A stretch of 64,000 nucleotides of DNA from an uncultured Eubacteriales bacterium (GTDB taxonomy: Bacteria > Bacillota > Clostridia > Christensenellales > Aristaeellaceae). The translations under genes were made by a program, and so were the position numbers. The notes beneath the pieces were generated by a model. The model did not search any database. It was not told the DNA's origin and worked only from the letters and a program-made list of their open reading frames with translations. Where the stretch lies: NCBI GenBank assembly GCA_900316415.1, contig ONCV01000012.1:44310-108309 (forward strand), written 5' to 3'. This document shows, in pieces, positions 53,561 to 62,419 of the stretch; position 1 is the first letter of the stretch, and the number at the start of each line of letters is the position of its first letter.

Positions 53561-54679
53561 ATGCTGATCACCCATGCCCGAATATTTAATGGAAGCGAAT
53601 TTATCACCGGTCCGGAGATCCGGATCCGGGAAGGGATCATAACCGAAGCGGACAGCGGTCTGCGCCCCGTCCCCGGGGAGGAAAAGGTGGACCTGGCGGG
53701 GGATTATCTGCTGCCCGGGTTTGTGGATGTGCATATTCATGCCTATCGGGGGCAGGATACCATGCAGGGGGAGAACGCGGTCCGGACCATGAGCCGGGAG
53801 CTGCGGAAGCTGGGGGTCGCCGCCTTCTGCCCCACCACCATGAGCGCCTCGGAGGAGGACACGGAAGCCGCGGTTTCCGGAATCCGGGAGGTCCTGCTCC
53901 GGCCGGAGGCGGACGGGGCGCGGGTGCTCGGCGCCCATATGGAAGCCCCCTTTCTGCAGGAAAGCAGGGCGGGCGCCCAGCGGAAGGAATTTTTCCGGGA
54001 TCCGGACTGGGATGCGTTTCTCCGGATGACCGCCGGGCATCCGGAGACGGTCCGGCTGATCACCCTGGCCCCGGAGCGCGCAGGCAGCGAAGCCTTCATC
54101 CGGAAGGCGGCAGCGGCCGGGGTGCACGTGTCCATCGGACATACTTCCGCGGACGCGGAGCAGGTGCACCGGGCGGCGGACTGGGGCGCGGATCATGTGA
54201 CCCACACCTTCAACGCCCAGACCCCCCTCCATCACCGGCAGCCCGGCGTTCCCGGCGCGGCCCTGACGGATGACCGGCTGTTCTGCGAGATGATCTGCGA
54301 CGGGGTGCATCTGCACCGGGATATCGTCCGGCTGATTGCGCGCTGCAAGGGAACCCGGGCGCTCGCCATCACCGACGCCATGGAGGCGGCCGGCATGCCG
54401 GACGGGGAATACACCCTGGGCGGGCAGAAAGTCTTTGTTTCCGGCGGGGAAGCCCGCCTGGCGGACGGAACGCTGGCCGGCTCCGTGCTGACCATGCCCC
54501 GGGCGCTGGAAAACCTGATTCACCTCTTCGGGCTGGATCCCGCCCTGGCCTGTGCCATGTGCACCAGCGCTCCCGCCGCCTCCGTCGGCGAGCCCCTCTG
54601 CGGCCGGATGGTTCCCGGCGCGCCGGCTCCCGTGACCCGCTGGACCCGGGACTGGCGCCTCGCCGCCGTCCTGGGCTGA
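53561..54679 (+). CDS. nagA: N-acetylglucosamine-6-phosphate deacetylase
   Basis: A 372-residue amidohydrolase that deacetylates GlcNAc-6-P during amino-sugar use and wall recycling. Landmarks: PGFVDVHIHAYRGQD, metal-binding Glu in GAHMEAPFL, His in SIGHTSADA and VTHTFNAQTPLHHR, catalytic Asp in LAITDAMEA. ATG 53561 is selected by AGGAGG seven bases upstream; longer in-frame starts lack a site. No nagB is adjacent. Convergent with sigA. Confidence 0.92.
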   Translation: MLITHARIFNGSEFITGPEIRIREGIITEADSGLRPVPGEEKVDLAGDYLLPGFVDVHIHAYRGQDTMQGENAVRTMSRELRKLGVAAFCPTTMSASEEDTEAAVSGIREVLLRPEADGARVLGAHMEAPFLQESRAGAQRKEFFRDPDWDAFLRMTAGHPETVRLITLAPERAGSEAFIRKAAAAGVHVSIGHTSADAEQVHRAADWGADHVTHTFNAQTPLHHRQPGVPGAALTDDRLFCEMICDGVHLHRDIVRLIARCKGTRALAITDAMEAAGMPDGEYTLGGQKVFVSGGEARLADGTLAGSVLTMPRALENLIHLFGLDPALACAMCTSAPAASVGEPLCGRMVPGAPAPVTRWTRDWRLAAVLG

Positions 54680-54838
54680 ATCGGACGCATGCCCTCCCTT
54701 GCAGGATGGGCAAGCGGAGGCAATCAAACACAACCCGTTCCCCTTGCCCTTCTCCGGAAAAGCGATAAAATGGCATCGGAAAAAGCTCCGAAGGAGGAGA
54801 AACAAATGCGCTCACGGGCATCGCGAAGACGGAATAGG

Positions 54839-54868
54839 GAAGAGCCCGTCCGAAAGGACGGGCTCTTC
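54839..54868. terminator. Hairpin between convergent nagA and sigA
   Basis: Perfect 13-bp stem GAAGAGCCCGTCC/GGACGGGCTCTTC with GAAA loop on the plus strand. T-tracts are weak on both sides, but position 30 bp after sigA supports a terminator. Confidence 0.65.
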
Positions 54869-54897
54869 CTCTGTAAAAACGCGCTTCCTGAAAGCGG

Positions 54898-56013
54898 CTA
54901 CTGCACAAACAGCGCATCCCGCAGGCCTTTGGACAGGGGGCTGCTGCCAAGCCGGCGCATGGCCTTGGATTCGATCTGCCGGATGCGCTCCCGGGTGACG
55001 CCCAGGATCTGGCCCACCTCCTCCAGGGTGTGCTCCTCCTCGCCGTTCAGCCCGTACCGCATGATCAGCACGTACCGCTCCCGCTCGGTGAGCATGCTCT
55101 CCATGACCTCGTTGATCTTTTCCCGGATCATGCTGTCGCCCACCGCATCCTCCGGGTTCGGGACGCTCCTGTCCTCGATGAAATCGCCCAGGCTCGTATC
55201 CTCCTCATCCCCGACGGGCTTGTCCATGGAAACGGCGTCCAGGCTGGTGTTCATGTAATTCATGACGGTGTGCAGGGAGACCCCCATGCGCTCCGCCAGT
55301 TCCTCCGGCGTCGGATCGCGGCTCAGTTCCTGAAACAGATCCCGCTGCGCCTTTTTCAGCCGGTTGATGCCTTCCACCATGTGGACGGGAAGGCGAATCG
55401 TCCGCCCGCTGTCCGCCAGGGAGCGGGAGATGGACTGCTTGATCCACCAGGTGGCATAGGTGGAGAACTTGAATCCCTTGTTGTATTCGAATTTCTCGAC
55501 CGCCTTCATCAGGCCCAGGTTCCCGTTCTGAATCAGATCCTGAAAGGCAAGGCCGTGGCCGATATAACGTTTGGCGATGGAAACCACCAGTTTCAGATTG
55601 CAGACGATCAGGGTTTCCTTGGCTTCCGCGTCGCCCTCGGCGGCCCGCTTGGCAATGCGGAATTCCTCCTCCGGCGTCAGAATCGGATGGGTCCCGATTT
55701 CCTTCAGATAGAGGCGAACCGTGTCCTGGAGGTATTCCTGCTCCGCCAGGGAGAGGGAGGCATCGTCCTCCTCCTCTTCGTCCTCTTCCTTGGCTTCCTC
55801 CTGAATATCCGGGGCGGAGGGGACGGCTGCCGAGCCGACCGGAATCCCCATCTCCTCCAGCGCGGAAAGCAGACGCTCAAGCTGATCGGAGTCCAGATGC
55901 AGATCTCCCATCATCTCGGTAATTTCCTCATAGCTGAGGGACCCCTGTTCGCTCCCTTTCTGGTAGAGATTCCGGATCAATTCCTCCGGCAGTGTGTTTG
56001 CTGATGCGTTCAA
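54898..56013 (-). CDS. sigA: Primary sigma factor SigA/RpoD
   Basis: A 371-residue housekeeping sigma factor. Region 1.1-like N terminus ([24 protein letters not shown]), an acidic linker (EEDEEEEDD), region 1.2-2 ([50 protein letters not shown] in pieces with the -10 recognition helix), region 3 and region 4 ([34 protein letters not shown], the -35 helix). TTG 56013 is selected since AGAAGGAG is seven bases upstream; the ATG 16 codons earlier lacks one. No dnaG upstream, unlike many Firmicutes. Promoters in this window agree with its expected TTGACA/TATAAT specificity. Confidence 0.95.
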   Translation of the reverse strand: MNASANTLPEELIRNLYQKGSEQGSLSYEEITEMMGDLHLDSDQLERLLSALEEMGIPVGSAAVPSAPDIQEEAKEEDEEEEDDASLSLAEQEYLQDTVRLYLKEIGTHPILTPEEEFRIAKRAAEGDAEAKETLIVCNLKLVVSIAKRYIGHGLAFQDLIQNGNLGLMKAVEKFEYNKGFKFSTYATWWIKQSISRSLADSGRTIRLPVHMVEGINRLKKAQRDLFQELSRDPTPEELAERMGVSLHTVMNYMNTSLDAVSMDKPVGDEEDTSLGDFIEDRSVPNPEDAVGDSMIREKINEVMESMLTERERYVLIMRYGLNGEEEHTLEEVGQILGVTRERIRQIESKAMRRLGSSPLSKGLRDALFVQ

Positions 56014-56241
56014 GCTGATGCTCCTTCTATGTCTCTTTTCTGGCCTGAAGCGGAGCAGCATCGGATAACCAAATGCTACAGTTTCATTATTCGATATGGA
56101 AAAACGCTTTTCCTGTCAGCGAAGCAAATCCAAAAAACAATTTTTGAACAGGCGCCGCCGCGGCCCGGTTCCGGAAATGCCGTCCCGCAGCACATTTTTG
56201 CCCCACCCGGCGGAATTGCGGTAGAAGGATTCCGGGAACTG

Positions 56242-56250
56242 TGCTATACT
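56242..56250 (+). promoter_or_regulatory. Extended -10 promoter of the XRE-S24 regulator
   Basis: TGCTATACT forms a TG-N-TATACT extended -10 element, 62 bp before the start codon; no good -35 hexamer at 17 bp, which extended -10 promoters tolerate. Confidence 0.5.
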
Positions 56251-56311
56251 GGACGAGGCTGCGGAGTCCCCGGCGGGGATCCGCGGATGACACAGGAGGT
56301 AAAAACGGAAA

Positions 56312-57046
56312 ATGAGCAGACTGGGAGATCTGATCCGGACGGAACGGATCCGGCAGAAGATGACAACCAAGCAGGTGGCCCGCAGATGCGGCGTCAGCGA
56401 GAGCTATCTGGAGGCGGTCGAGGCGGGAACCCGCATTATCGGGGACGATCAGGCAAGGCGGATTCTGAAGACGATCGGCCTCCGGCAGCAGAATGAGGCG
56501 GAGTTCACGCTGGACGATATCGCCGCCACGGTGGACCTGGCGCAGGTGCAGCCCCGGCTGGCCGCGAAGGCCGCGGCGCCGAAGCCCCGGGCTCCGGAAA
56601 CGGAAAAGGTGGCCTCCACGGACGAGAAGGAGGAGGGAATCGCCGGCAGCATCTGGCTGGACGCGCTGCAGAGCGTCATGAAGCGCGTGCCGGTGATGAA
56701 CGCGGTGATGAAGCCGGTCCGGTATCGGCTTCTGCCGGTGGAAAACGGACGGATTGAAGGCGCGAACCCGGACAAGGTGTTCTATTTTCTGGTGCCGGAC
56801 GACAGCATGCGGGGCTTCCGGATTCACCGGGGGGATCTCGTGCTGACGGTTCCTGCCCAGAGCCCGGTGGACGGGGCGGTGATGCTGATCACCTACAATA
56901 CGCACCGGTATCTGCGGAAGATCAAGGTGCTGAACGATCGCCAGGTGCTGCTGCAGAGCTATGACCGGGAATATGAGCAGGAAACCGCGGAAATCAACGA
57001 GATCGGCTTTCTCTCCCGGGCGGTTCAGGTGACCTTTGAGCTGTAA
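56312..57046 (+). CDS. XRE-family regulator with S24/LexA-like peptidase domain
   Basis: A 244-residue protein. Residues 5-60 are a helix-turn-helix domain (LIRTERIRQKMTTKQVARRCGVSESYLEAVEAG, in pieces), then an Ala/Pro-rich linker (about 88-108), and an S24-like domain from about 145: DDSMRGFRIHRGDLVL carries the serine, and RYLRKIKVL the lysine expected of the self-cleaving dyad. Such proteins resemble CI/LexA-type repressors, but the first half (helical extension DALQSVMKRVPVMNAVMKP) is unusual and no phage genes are near. AGGAGG precedes ATG. The targets are unknown; self-regulation is likely. Confidence 0.82.
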   Translation: MSRLGDLIRTERIRQKMTTKQVARRCGVSESYLEAVEAGTRIIGDDQARRILKTIGLRQQNEAEFTLDDIAATVDLAQVQPRLAAKAAAPKPRAPETEKVASTDEKEEGIAGSIWLDALQSVMKRVPVMNAVMKPVRYRLLPVENGRIEGANPDKVFYFLVPDDSMRGFRIHRGDLVLTVPAQSPVDGAVMLITYNTHRYLRKIKVLNDRQVLLQSYDREYEQETAEINEIGFLSRAVQVTFEL

Positions 57047-57149
57047 AATCCCCGGAAGCCGCTTCCGGAAAACCGCCGGAGGCGGGACAGGACGCGGAGC
57101 GGCCTGACCGGTGAAGCGAAGAAAAGAAAAAGAAAAGGAGAACGGAAGC

Positions 57150-58646
57150 ATGACCATTCAGGAAGCAAGGGAGAAGCTGACCGCGCTGCAGCAGAAGATG
57201 GCGGCGTTTGAGCACGCATCGAGCCTGATTTTCTACGACGGGGCGACCGCGGCGCCGAAGGGCGTGGCGGACAACCGGGCGCAGTCCCTGGGAATCCTCA
57301 GCCAGGAGATGTACCTGCTGGGGACGGGAAAGGAGACCGTGGAGCTGCTGGAGTATCTGGACGCGAACCGGGAGGAGCTGGATGACCACGGGAAGCGGGA
57401 AGTGCAGCTGATGCTGAAGGACATCCGCATGATGCAGAAGATCCCGATGGCGGAATACGTGGCCTTCCAGAAGCTGATGGTGGAGGCGGACGACGTCTGG
57501 CACCGCGCGAAGGAGAACAACGACTGGGCGTCCTTCGAGCCGGTGCTGACGAAGGTGTTTGACTTCCACCGGAAGATCGCGGCCTGGTGCGCGCCGGACC
57601 GGGAACCCTACGATTACTGGCTGGACCGGAATGAAGAGGGCGCCACCATGGAAAGCTGCGACCGGTTCTTCGCGACGCTGCGGGAGCATATCGTTCCGCT
57701 GCTGAAGAAGGTGCAGTCGAAGCCCCAGCTGGAGAACCGCATGCTGAAGGGACATTTCAGCGCCCAGGATCAGGAGAAATTTGCCCGGGAGCTGATGGAG
57801 CTGATCGGCCTGCCCATGGATCGGGTCGGGCTGGCCACGACGGAGCATCCCTTTACGATCAGCCTGGGATCCCACCTGGATGAGCGGATCACGACCCATT
57901 ATCACGAGGATGACTTCTCCAACTCCATGTACAGCGTGATCCACGAGGGCGGGCACGCGCTGTACGACACGGGCAGCGCGCCGGAACTGGCGTATACGGT
58001 GCTGGACTGCGGCGTTTCGATGGGCATCCATGAAAGCCAGAGCCGCTTCTTCGAGAATATCATTGGCCGCAGCCGCGCCTTCTGCGAGTACATCTTCCCG
58101 GTGGTGCAGAAGCATTTTCCGCAGGTGCAGGGCTCCGCGGAGGAGCTTTACCGGGCGGTGAACCGGGCGGAACCCGGACTGATCCGGATCGAAGCGGATG
58201 AGCTGACCTATGCGCTGCATGTGATGGTCCGCTATGAGCTGGAAAAGCGGATTTTTGCCGGAGAGCTGGAGGTGAAGGATCTGCCGGCGGAATGGAACCG
58301 GCTGTATCGGGAGTACCTGGGCGTGGAAGTGCCGGACGACCGCCGCGGCGTGCTGCAGGACAGCCACTGGGCCGGGGGCAACATCGGCTATTTCCCCTCC
58401 TATGCGCTGGGAAGCGCCTACGGGGCGCAGTATCTCCGGAAAATGAAGGAAACCGTGGACGTGGATGCCTGCGTCCGCGCGGGCAACTTCGCGCCGATCG
58501 ACGCATGGCTGCGGGAGAGGATCTGGAAATACGGCAGCCTGCTGACGCCGGCGGAGGTGTTCCGCAACGCGGTGGGGGAGGAATTTGATCCCACGGTGTT
58601 TACCGCCTACCTGGAGGAGAAGTTTACGGATCTGTACGACCTGTGA
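57150..58646 (+). CDS. Metallocarboxypeptidase, peptidase family M32
   Basis: A 498-residue zinc carboxypeptidase of the thermostable carboxypeptidase 1 group. The zinc motif H-E-x-x-H is in SVIHEGGHALYDTG, and the third ligand region GIHESQSRFFENIIG follows; the late WAGGNIGYFPSYALGSAYGAQ is the family signature. Cytoplasmic. ATG 57150 is picked by AAGGAG nine bases upstream; the ATG 13 codons earlier begins in a Lys/Glu-rich leader that contains the ribosome site. The next gene begins 19 bp after the stop. Confidence 0.94.
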   Translation: MTIQEAREKLTALQQKMAAFEHASSLIFYDGATAAPKGVADNRAQSLGILSQEMYLLGTGKETVELLEYLDANREELDDHGKREVQLMLKDIRMMQKIPMAEYVAFQKLMVEADDVWHRAKENNDWASFEPVLTKVFDFHRKIAAWCAPDREPYDYWLDRNEEGATMESCDRFFATLREHIVPLLKKVQSKPQLENRMLKGHFSAQDQEKFARELMELIGLPMDRVGLATTEHPFTISLGSHLDERITTHYHEDDFSNSMYSVIHEGGHALYDTGSAPELAYTVLDCGVSMGIHESQSRFFENIIGRSRAFCEYIFPVVQKHFPQVQGSAEELYRAVNRAEPGLIRIEADELTYALHVMVRYELEKRIFAGELEVKDLPAEWNRLYREYLGVEVPDDRRGVLQDSHWAGGNIGYFPSYALGSAYGAQYLRKMKETVDVDACVRAGNFAPIDAWLRERIWKYGSLLTPAEVFRNAVGEEFDPTVFTAYLEEKFTDLYDL

Positions 58647-58665
58647 GAAAAGGAGGGAAACGGGC

Positions 58666-59409
58666 TTGTTTATTCTGGACGATGGAATCCGTCTGAGCGC
58701 ACAGCTGGACATGCCGGAGAACGGGGCGGAAAAATGCCCGCTGGTGCTGCTGATCCACGGCTTTACCGGATACAAGGAGGAACCGCACATCCGGGCGGTC
58801 GCCAAAGAATTCCTGCAGACGGGCTGCGCCGTGCTGCGGGCGGACATGTACGGCCACGGACAGAGCGACGGCACCTTCGAGAATCATACGCTGTACAAAT
58901 GGCTTACCAATATCCTGTCCCTGATCGAGTATGCCCGGAAGCAGGATTTCGTGACGGACCTGTATCTGTGCGGACATTCCCAGGGCGGGCTGGCGGTGAT
59001 CCTGGCGGCCGGGATGGCGCACGATCTGATCCGGGGCCTGATTCCCCTGTCCCCGGCGATTATGATTCCGGAAGGGGCCCGGCAGGGTACGCTCCTGGGG
59101 CAGCAGTTCGATCCGGAGCATGTGCCGGATCAGCTGATTTCCTGGGATGGCCGCATCCTGAAGGGAAACTATGTCCGGGTGGCACAGACCCTCTACCCGG
59201 AGCAGGCCATGGAGCGGTATACGGGGCCGGTGCTGCTGGTTCACGGGGATGAGGACGAAGCCGTGCCGCTGCAGTGCTCCGTGGACGCGGCGAAACGTTT
59301 CGCCAACGCCGAGCTGCGGATTATCGAAGGGGACGACCACTGCTACGGACGCCACCTGGATCAGGTGACCCGGGCCGTGGGCGACTGGATGCGCAGACAG
59401 ATGCAATAA
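58666..59409 (+). CDS. Cinnamoyl (feruloyl) esterase, alpha/beta hydrolase
   Basis: A 247-residue intracellular serine hydrolase. TTG 58666, nine bases after AGGAGG, gives Ser105 in GHSQGG, Asp197 in HGDEDEAVP and His225 in DDHCYGRH, the same triad numbering that I recall for the feruloyl esterase Est1E of Butyrivibrio proteoclasticus. HGFTGYKEEP (oxyanion), RADMYGHGQSDG and FENHTLYKWLTNIL also match that family closely. It should release ferulate or p-coumarate from xylan-derived oligosaccharides, fitting the other xylan genes. It lies behind the M32 gene, probably in one transcript. Confidence 0.88.
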   Translation: MFILDDGIRLSAQLDMPENGAEKCPLVLLIHGFTGYKEEPHIRAVAKEFLQTGCAVLRADMYGHGQSDGTFENHTLYKWLTNILSLIEYARKQDFVTDLYLCGHSQGGLAVILAAGMAHDLIRGLIPLSPAIMIPEGARQGTLLGQQFDPEHVPDQLISWDGRILKGNYVRVAQTLYPEQAMERYTGPVLLVHGDEDEAVPLQCSVDAAKRFANAELRIIEGDDHCYGRHLDQVTRAVGDWMRRQMQ

Positions 59410-59458
59410 AAAAACAGACCGGGCGGCAGAAGCCCCCGGCCGGAAGAAAAGAGAAAGC

Positions 59459-59490
59459 GAAAGCCCGGGCGGATTGCCCGGGCTTCCTTC
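59459..59490. terminator. Bidirectional terminator between the esterase and cysK
   Basis: AAGCCCGGGC pairs perfectly with GCCCGGGCTT around a 5-nt loop; T-rich runs follow on both strands, between convergent genes. Confidence 0.85.
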
Positions 59491-59494
59491 ATGA

Positions 59495-60427
59495 TCATTC
59501 GGTGAACAGGGGGGTGGAATAATACCGGTCGCCGCTGTCCGGAAGCAGAGCCACGATCACCCGGCCCCTGTTTTCGGGCCGCCGGGCCATTTCCAGCGCG
59601 GCGAAGAGCGCGGCGCCGGAGGAAATGCCCACGGAGATGCCCTCCGTCCGGGCCAGCATCCGGGCAGCCTGCAGGGCGTCCTCCGTCGTGGCTGTCAGGA
59701 TTTCATCATAGATGTTTGTGTTCAGGACCCCGGGAATGAAGCCCGCGCCGATGCCCTGCAGGCCGTGGGGCCCCGGGGCGCCTCCGGAGAGCACGGGGGA
59801 ATCCGCGGGCTCCAGCGCCACCACCCGAATCGCGGGGTTGCGGGATTTCAGGTATTCACCCGTGCCGGTCAGAGTGCCGCCCGTGCCCACGCCGGCGATG
59901 AAAATGTCCACGCGTCCGTCCGTATCCCGCCAGATTTCCGGCCCGGTGCCCGTCCGGTGCGCGGCTGCGTTCGCGGGGTTCACGAACTGGCCGGGGATGA
60001 AGCTGCCGGGAATCTCCTTCGCCAGCTCCTCCGCCTTTTCAATCGCGCCGGTCATGCCGCGCGCGCCGTCGGTCAGCACCAGTTCCGCGCCGTAGGCCTT
60101 CAGGATGTTTCGCCGCTCCATGCTCATGGTTTCGGGCATGGTCAGGATGATGCGGTAGCCCTTGGCGGCGGCGATGGCAGCCAGGCCGATGCCGGTGTTG
60201 CCGGAGGTGGGCTCGATAATGACGGAGCCTTCCTTCAGCAATCCCCGGGCTTCCGCATCCTCGATCATGGCCCTGGCCACCCGGTCCTTGACGCTGCCCG
60301 CGGGATTGAAGTATTCCAGCTTCACGAGCACGGTGGCCTCCAGCCCCAGCTTTTTCTCGATGTTTGTTACCTCCACCAGAGGCGTATTTCCGATGAGACC
60401 GAGAGTTCCCTGATAGATCCCTGACAT
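59495..60427 (-). CDS. cysK: Cysteine synthase A (O-acetylserine sulfhydrylase)
   Basis: A 310-residue PLP enzyme making cysteine from O-acetylserine and sulphide. PLP lysine in [11 protein letters not shown] (about residue 44), [12 protein letters not shown] loop, [12 protein letters not shown] phosphate-binding loop, and the SSGAAL Ser near residue 265. Start ATG 60427 ([19 protein letters not shown]) follows AAGGAAGCGG. The active-site loop carries TPLVE as usual. No cysE is adjacent. Confidence 0.95.
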   Translation of the reverse strand: MSGIYQGTLGLIGNTPLVEVTNIEKKLGLEATVLVKLEYFNPAGSVKDRVARAMIEDAEARGLLKEGSVIIEPTSGNTGIGLAAIAAAKGYRIILTMPETMSMERRNILKAYGAELVLTDGARGMTGAIEKAEELAKEIPGSFIPGQFVNPANAAAHRTGTGPEIWRDTDGRVDIFIAGVGTGGTLTGTGEYLKSRNPAIRVVALEPADSPVLSGGAPGPHGLQGIGAGFIPGVLNTNIYDEILTATTEDALQAARMLARTEGISVGISSGAALFAALEMARRPENRGRVIVALLPDSGDRYYSTPLFTE

Positions 60428-60505
60428 GGCGGACCGCTTCCTTTCTGCTTCATGAGTCAACGGCCGGGCTCCGGAGGGAGGCCCGGCGGCGTGCCGGGAA
60501 CCGGA

Positions 60506-62107
60506 TCAGGCCAGAACCCGCTGCAGGGTTTTCCGGACCGCTCCAGGGCCCTCCAGCATGGCGGCGAAATCGGCGGTGATGACCGCGGCCAGGGGCGTGG
60601 CGGTCAGATCCGCGGCGAAGAGCACAGGATCGGAAAGCAGGGTATCCAGCTTGCCCTGCGCGGTTTCCGGACGGCCCAGCTCAATCCCTGCCAGGGCGGC
60701 CTGCAGCCGGGGCAGCAGGGGATCGGGGCTGAGCTCAAAGGGATGTCCCTCATCATCCACCGCGAGCAGATAGCGCAGCCAGCCGGCGATCGCCAGGGGG
60801 ATGGCCTTCAGATCGCCCGCATTCCGGGTGGGATCCGCCAGATAGCTCTTGATGGTTTCCCCGAAGCGGATCGGCACCTTCTGGCTGGTGTCACAGGCGA
60901 TGCGCTGGGGCGTATCCGGCATGAAGGGATTGGGGAGGCGAACCCCGACCACCGTGTCGATAAACTCCTTCGGACGGATGATGCCCGGATCCGTCACCAC
61001 GGGCAGCCCTTCCTGATATCCGATGGTCCGGATCAGCCGGACCAGATCGGCATCCTTCATCTCATCGCTGATGCGCGTATAGCCCAGAAGGCAGCCGAAG
61101 ACCGCCAGGGCGGTATGCAGGGGATTCAGGCATGTGGTCACCTTCATGCGCTCCACACGGTTGACGGTATCCCGGTCCGTGAAGTAGAAGCCCGCCGCCT
61201 CCAGCGGGGGACGGCCGTTGGGGAAGGCGTCCTCGATGACCAGGTACTCGCTTTCCTCCGCGTTGACGAACGGCGCAATATAGGTATGCTTCGAGGTGAC
61301 GACCGGATCCAGCCCCTGCAGGCCGTCCGCCCGGAGAATGGCCTCCACGGAGGCATCCGGCCGGGGGGTGATCTTGTCAATCATGGTCCAGGGGAAGGAA
61401 ACCCGGGCGGGATCGGACACATAGGCCAGGAAGCCCGCGTCCCCCCAGCCCTCCGCGAAGGTGCGGATGGCCTGGAGCAGCTTTTCCCCGTTATGGGAGC
61501 AGTTGTCCATGCTGACCAGGGCGATGGGCAGGCAGCCCGCCTGATACCGCGTGTACAGCAGGGACGCCACCTTGCCCAGGTAGCTCCGGGGAGCGCCGGG
61601 GCCGGCCGCCAGATCCGCGGAGATGGCCGGGGTCAGACTGCCGCCGGCATCCCGGACGGCATAGCCCTTTTCCGTAATGGTGAAGGAGGCCATCTGCAGG
61701 GAGGGATTCCGGAAAATCTCCTTCAGATGCTCAAACTCCGGGACGTTTTCGCTGTCCAGAATGCAGGACTCGGCGATGGAGCCGATGACGGTCTTTTCCA
61801 CCTGCCCGTCGGACTTCAGGGTCACCAGCAGGGTGTAATTGTCGTTGGGACGGTATCCCTTTTCCACAATTTCGTAATCGAATCCCTCCACGGCGATGAT
61901 GCCCGTGTCCGCCTTTCCTTCGTTCAGCAGCTTCTGCATCGCGGCGCACTGGAAGGCCCGGAAAATATTCCCGGCGCCGAAATGGACCCAGGCGGGAGCC
62001 TGCTTTGTGCGGGCAATCATGGCGGCGCGGTCAAAGGCGGGAAGGGTGTAGCCCTTTTCCAGCCAGGGGGCGGGGGACTGGATTCCTTTTTCATTCAGAG
62101 CAAGCAT
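60506..62107 (-). CDS. uxuB: Mannitol dehydrogenase family oxidoreductase, probably fructuronate reductase
   Basis: A 533-residue polyol-type long-chain dehydrogenase. The N-terminal NAD domain has WVHFGAGNIFRAF (dinucleotide loop), and the catalytic K-x5-N-x2-H motif is KVTTCLNPLHTALA (about residue 320). Fructuronate reductase (fructuronate to mannonate) is favoured over mannitol or tagaturonate dehydrogenases because uxaC and a GH67 glucuronidase are in the window; the family cannot separate these on sequence alone. ATG 62107 has GGAGG eight bases upstream. Monocistronic, 78 bp upstream of cysK. Confidence 0.75.
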   Translation of the reverse strand: MLALNEKGIQSPAPWLEKGYTLPAFDRAAMIARTKQAPAWVHFGAGNIFRAFQCAAMQKLLNEGKADTGIIAVEGFDYEIVEKGYRPNDNYTLLVTLKSDGQVEKTVIGSIAESCILDSENVPEFEHLKEIFRNPSLQMASFTITEKGYAVRDAGGSLTPAISADLAAGPGAPRSYLGKVASLLYTRYQAGCLPIALVSMDNCSHNGEKLLQAIRTFAEGWGDAGFLAYVSDPARVSFPWTMIDKITPRPDASVEAILRADGLQGLDPVVTSKHTYIAPFVNAEESEYLVIEDAFPNGRPPLEAAGFYFTDRDTVNRVERMKVTTCLNPLHTALAVFGCLLGYTRISDEMKDADLVRLIRTIGYQEGLPVVTDPGIIRPKEFIDTVVGVRLPNPFMPDTPQRIACDTSQKVPIRFGETIKSYLADPTRNAGDLKAIPLAIAGWLRYLLAVDDEGHPFELSPDPLLPRLQAALAGIELGRPETAQGKLDTLLSDPVLFAADLTATPLAAVITADFAAMLEGPGAVRKTLQRVLA

Positions 62108-62248
62108 GGAGCAACCTCCTTCAGCGAGTTCCGGGAGAAAAGACCGCCGGAGCGGAAACCTCCCTGACAATTACGGTTATTTTATGAAAGAACGGAAGGG
62201 AAGTCAACCGGATGGCGGAACTGTCATGGAAATGTAATAAATCCGTCC

Positions 62249-62277
62249 TTGACGGGAGGGGCGAAAGGTGATAGCAT
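62249..62277 (+). promoter_or_regulatory. Candidate promoter of the uracil/xanthine permease gene
   Basis: TTGACG (62249-62254), 17-bp spacer, TAGCAT (62272-62277). Transcription would start near 62284, directly before the leader hairpin. Confidence 0.55.
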
Positions 62278-62284
62278 TCTCGCC

Positions 62285-62384
62285 GGTGGATCTTTAAGGC
62301 GGTACGGGATACCGGCAAGATGCAGCCGTAGTTTTTCTGTGTTTGCAGCTTGCGGGCGTGCTGTGCCGGCAGGCTTTTGTTTTG
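62285..62384 (+). promoter_or_regulatory. Attenuator-like leader of the permease gene (possible PyrR-type)
   Basis: GATCTT (62289-62294) and AAGAT(C/G) (62317-62321) close a stem with a TAA bulge, then GCGGTA/TACCGG with a CGGGA loop, resembling the bulged stem-loop that PyrR binds in pyrimidine-regulated leaders, although the GTCC..GAGGC loop consensus is imperfect. A terminator hairpin follows: GCTTGCGGGC (62348-62357) with GCCGGCAGGC (62365-62374), then TTTTGTTTTG. Confidence 0.45.
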
Positions 62385-62419
62385 CCTGAAGGTTTTTCGA
62401 AAAAAGGGAGGTCAACATC

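Noticed and set aside
56312..57046. Prophage CI repressor
   Set aside because: No phage genes, integrase or operators nearby; treated as a chromosomal XRE-S24 regulator.
62224..62419. Purine (guanine/adenine) riboswitch upstream of the permease
   Set aside because: The TATA...loop-loop consensus of the purine aptamer is not present; the elements resemble an attenuator.
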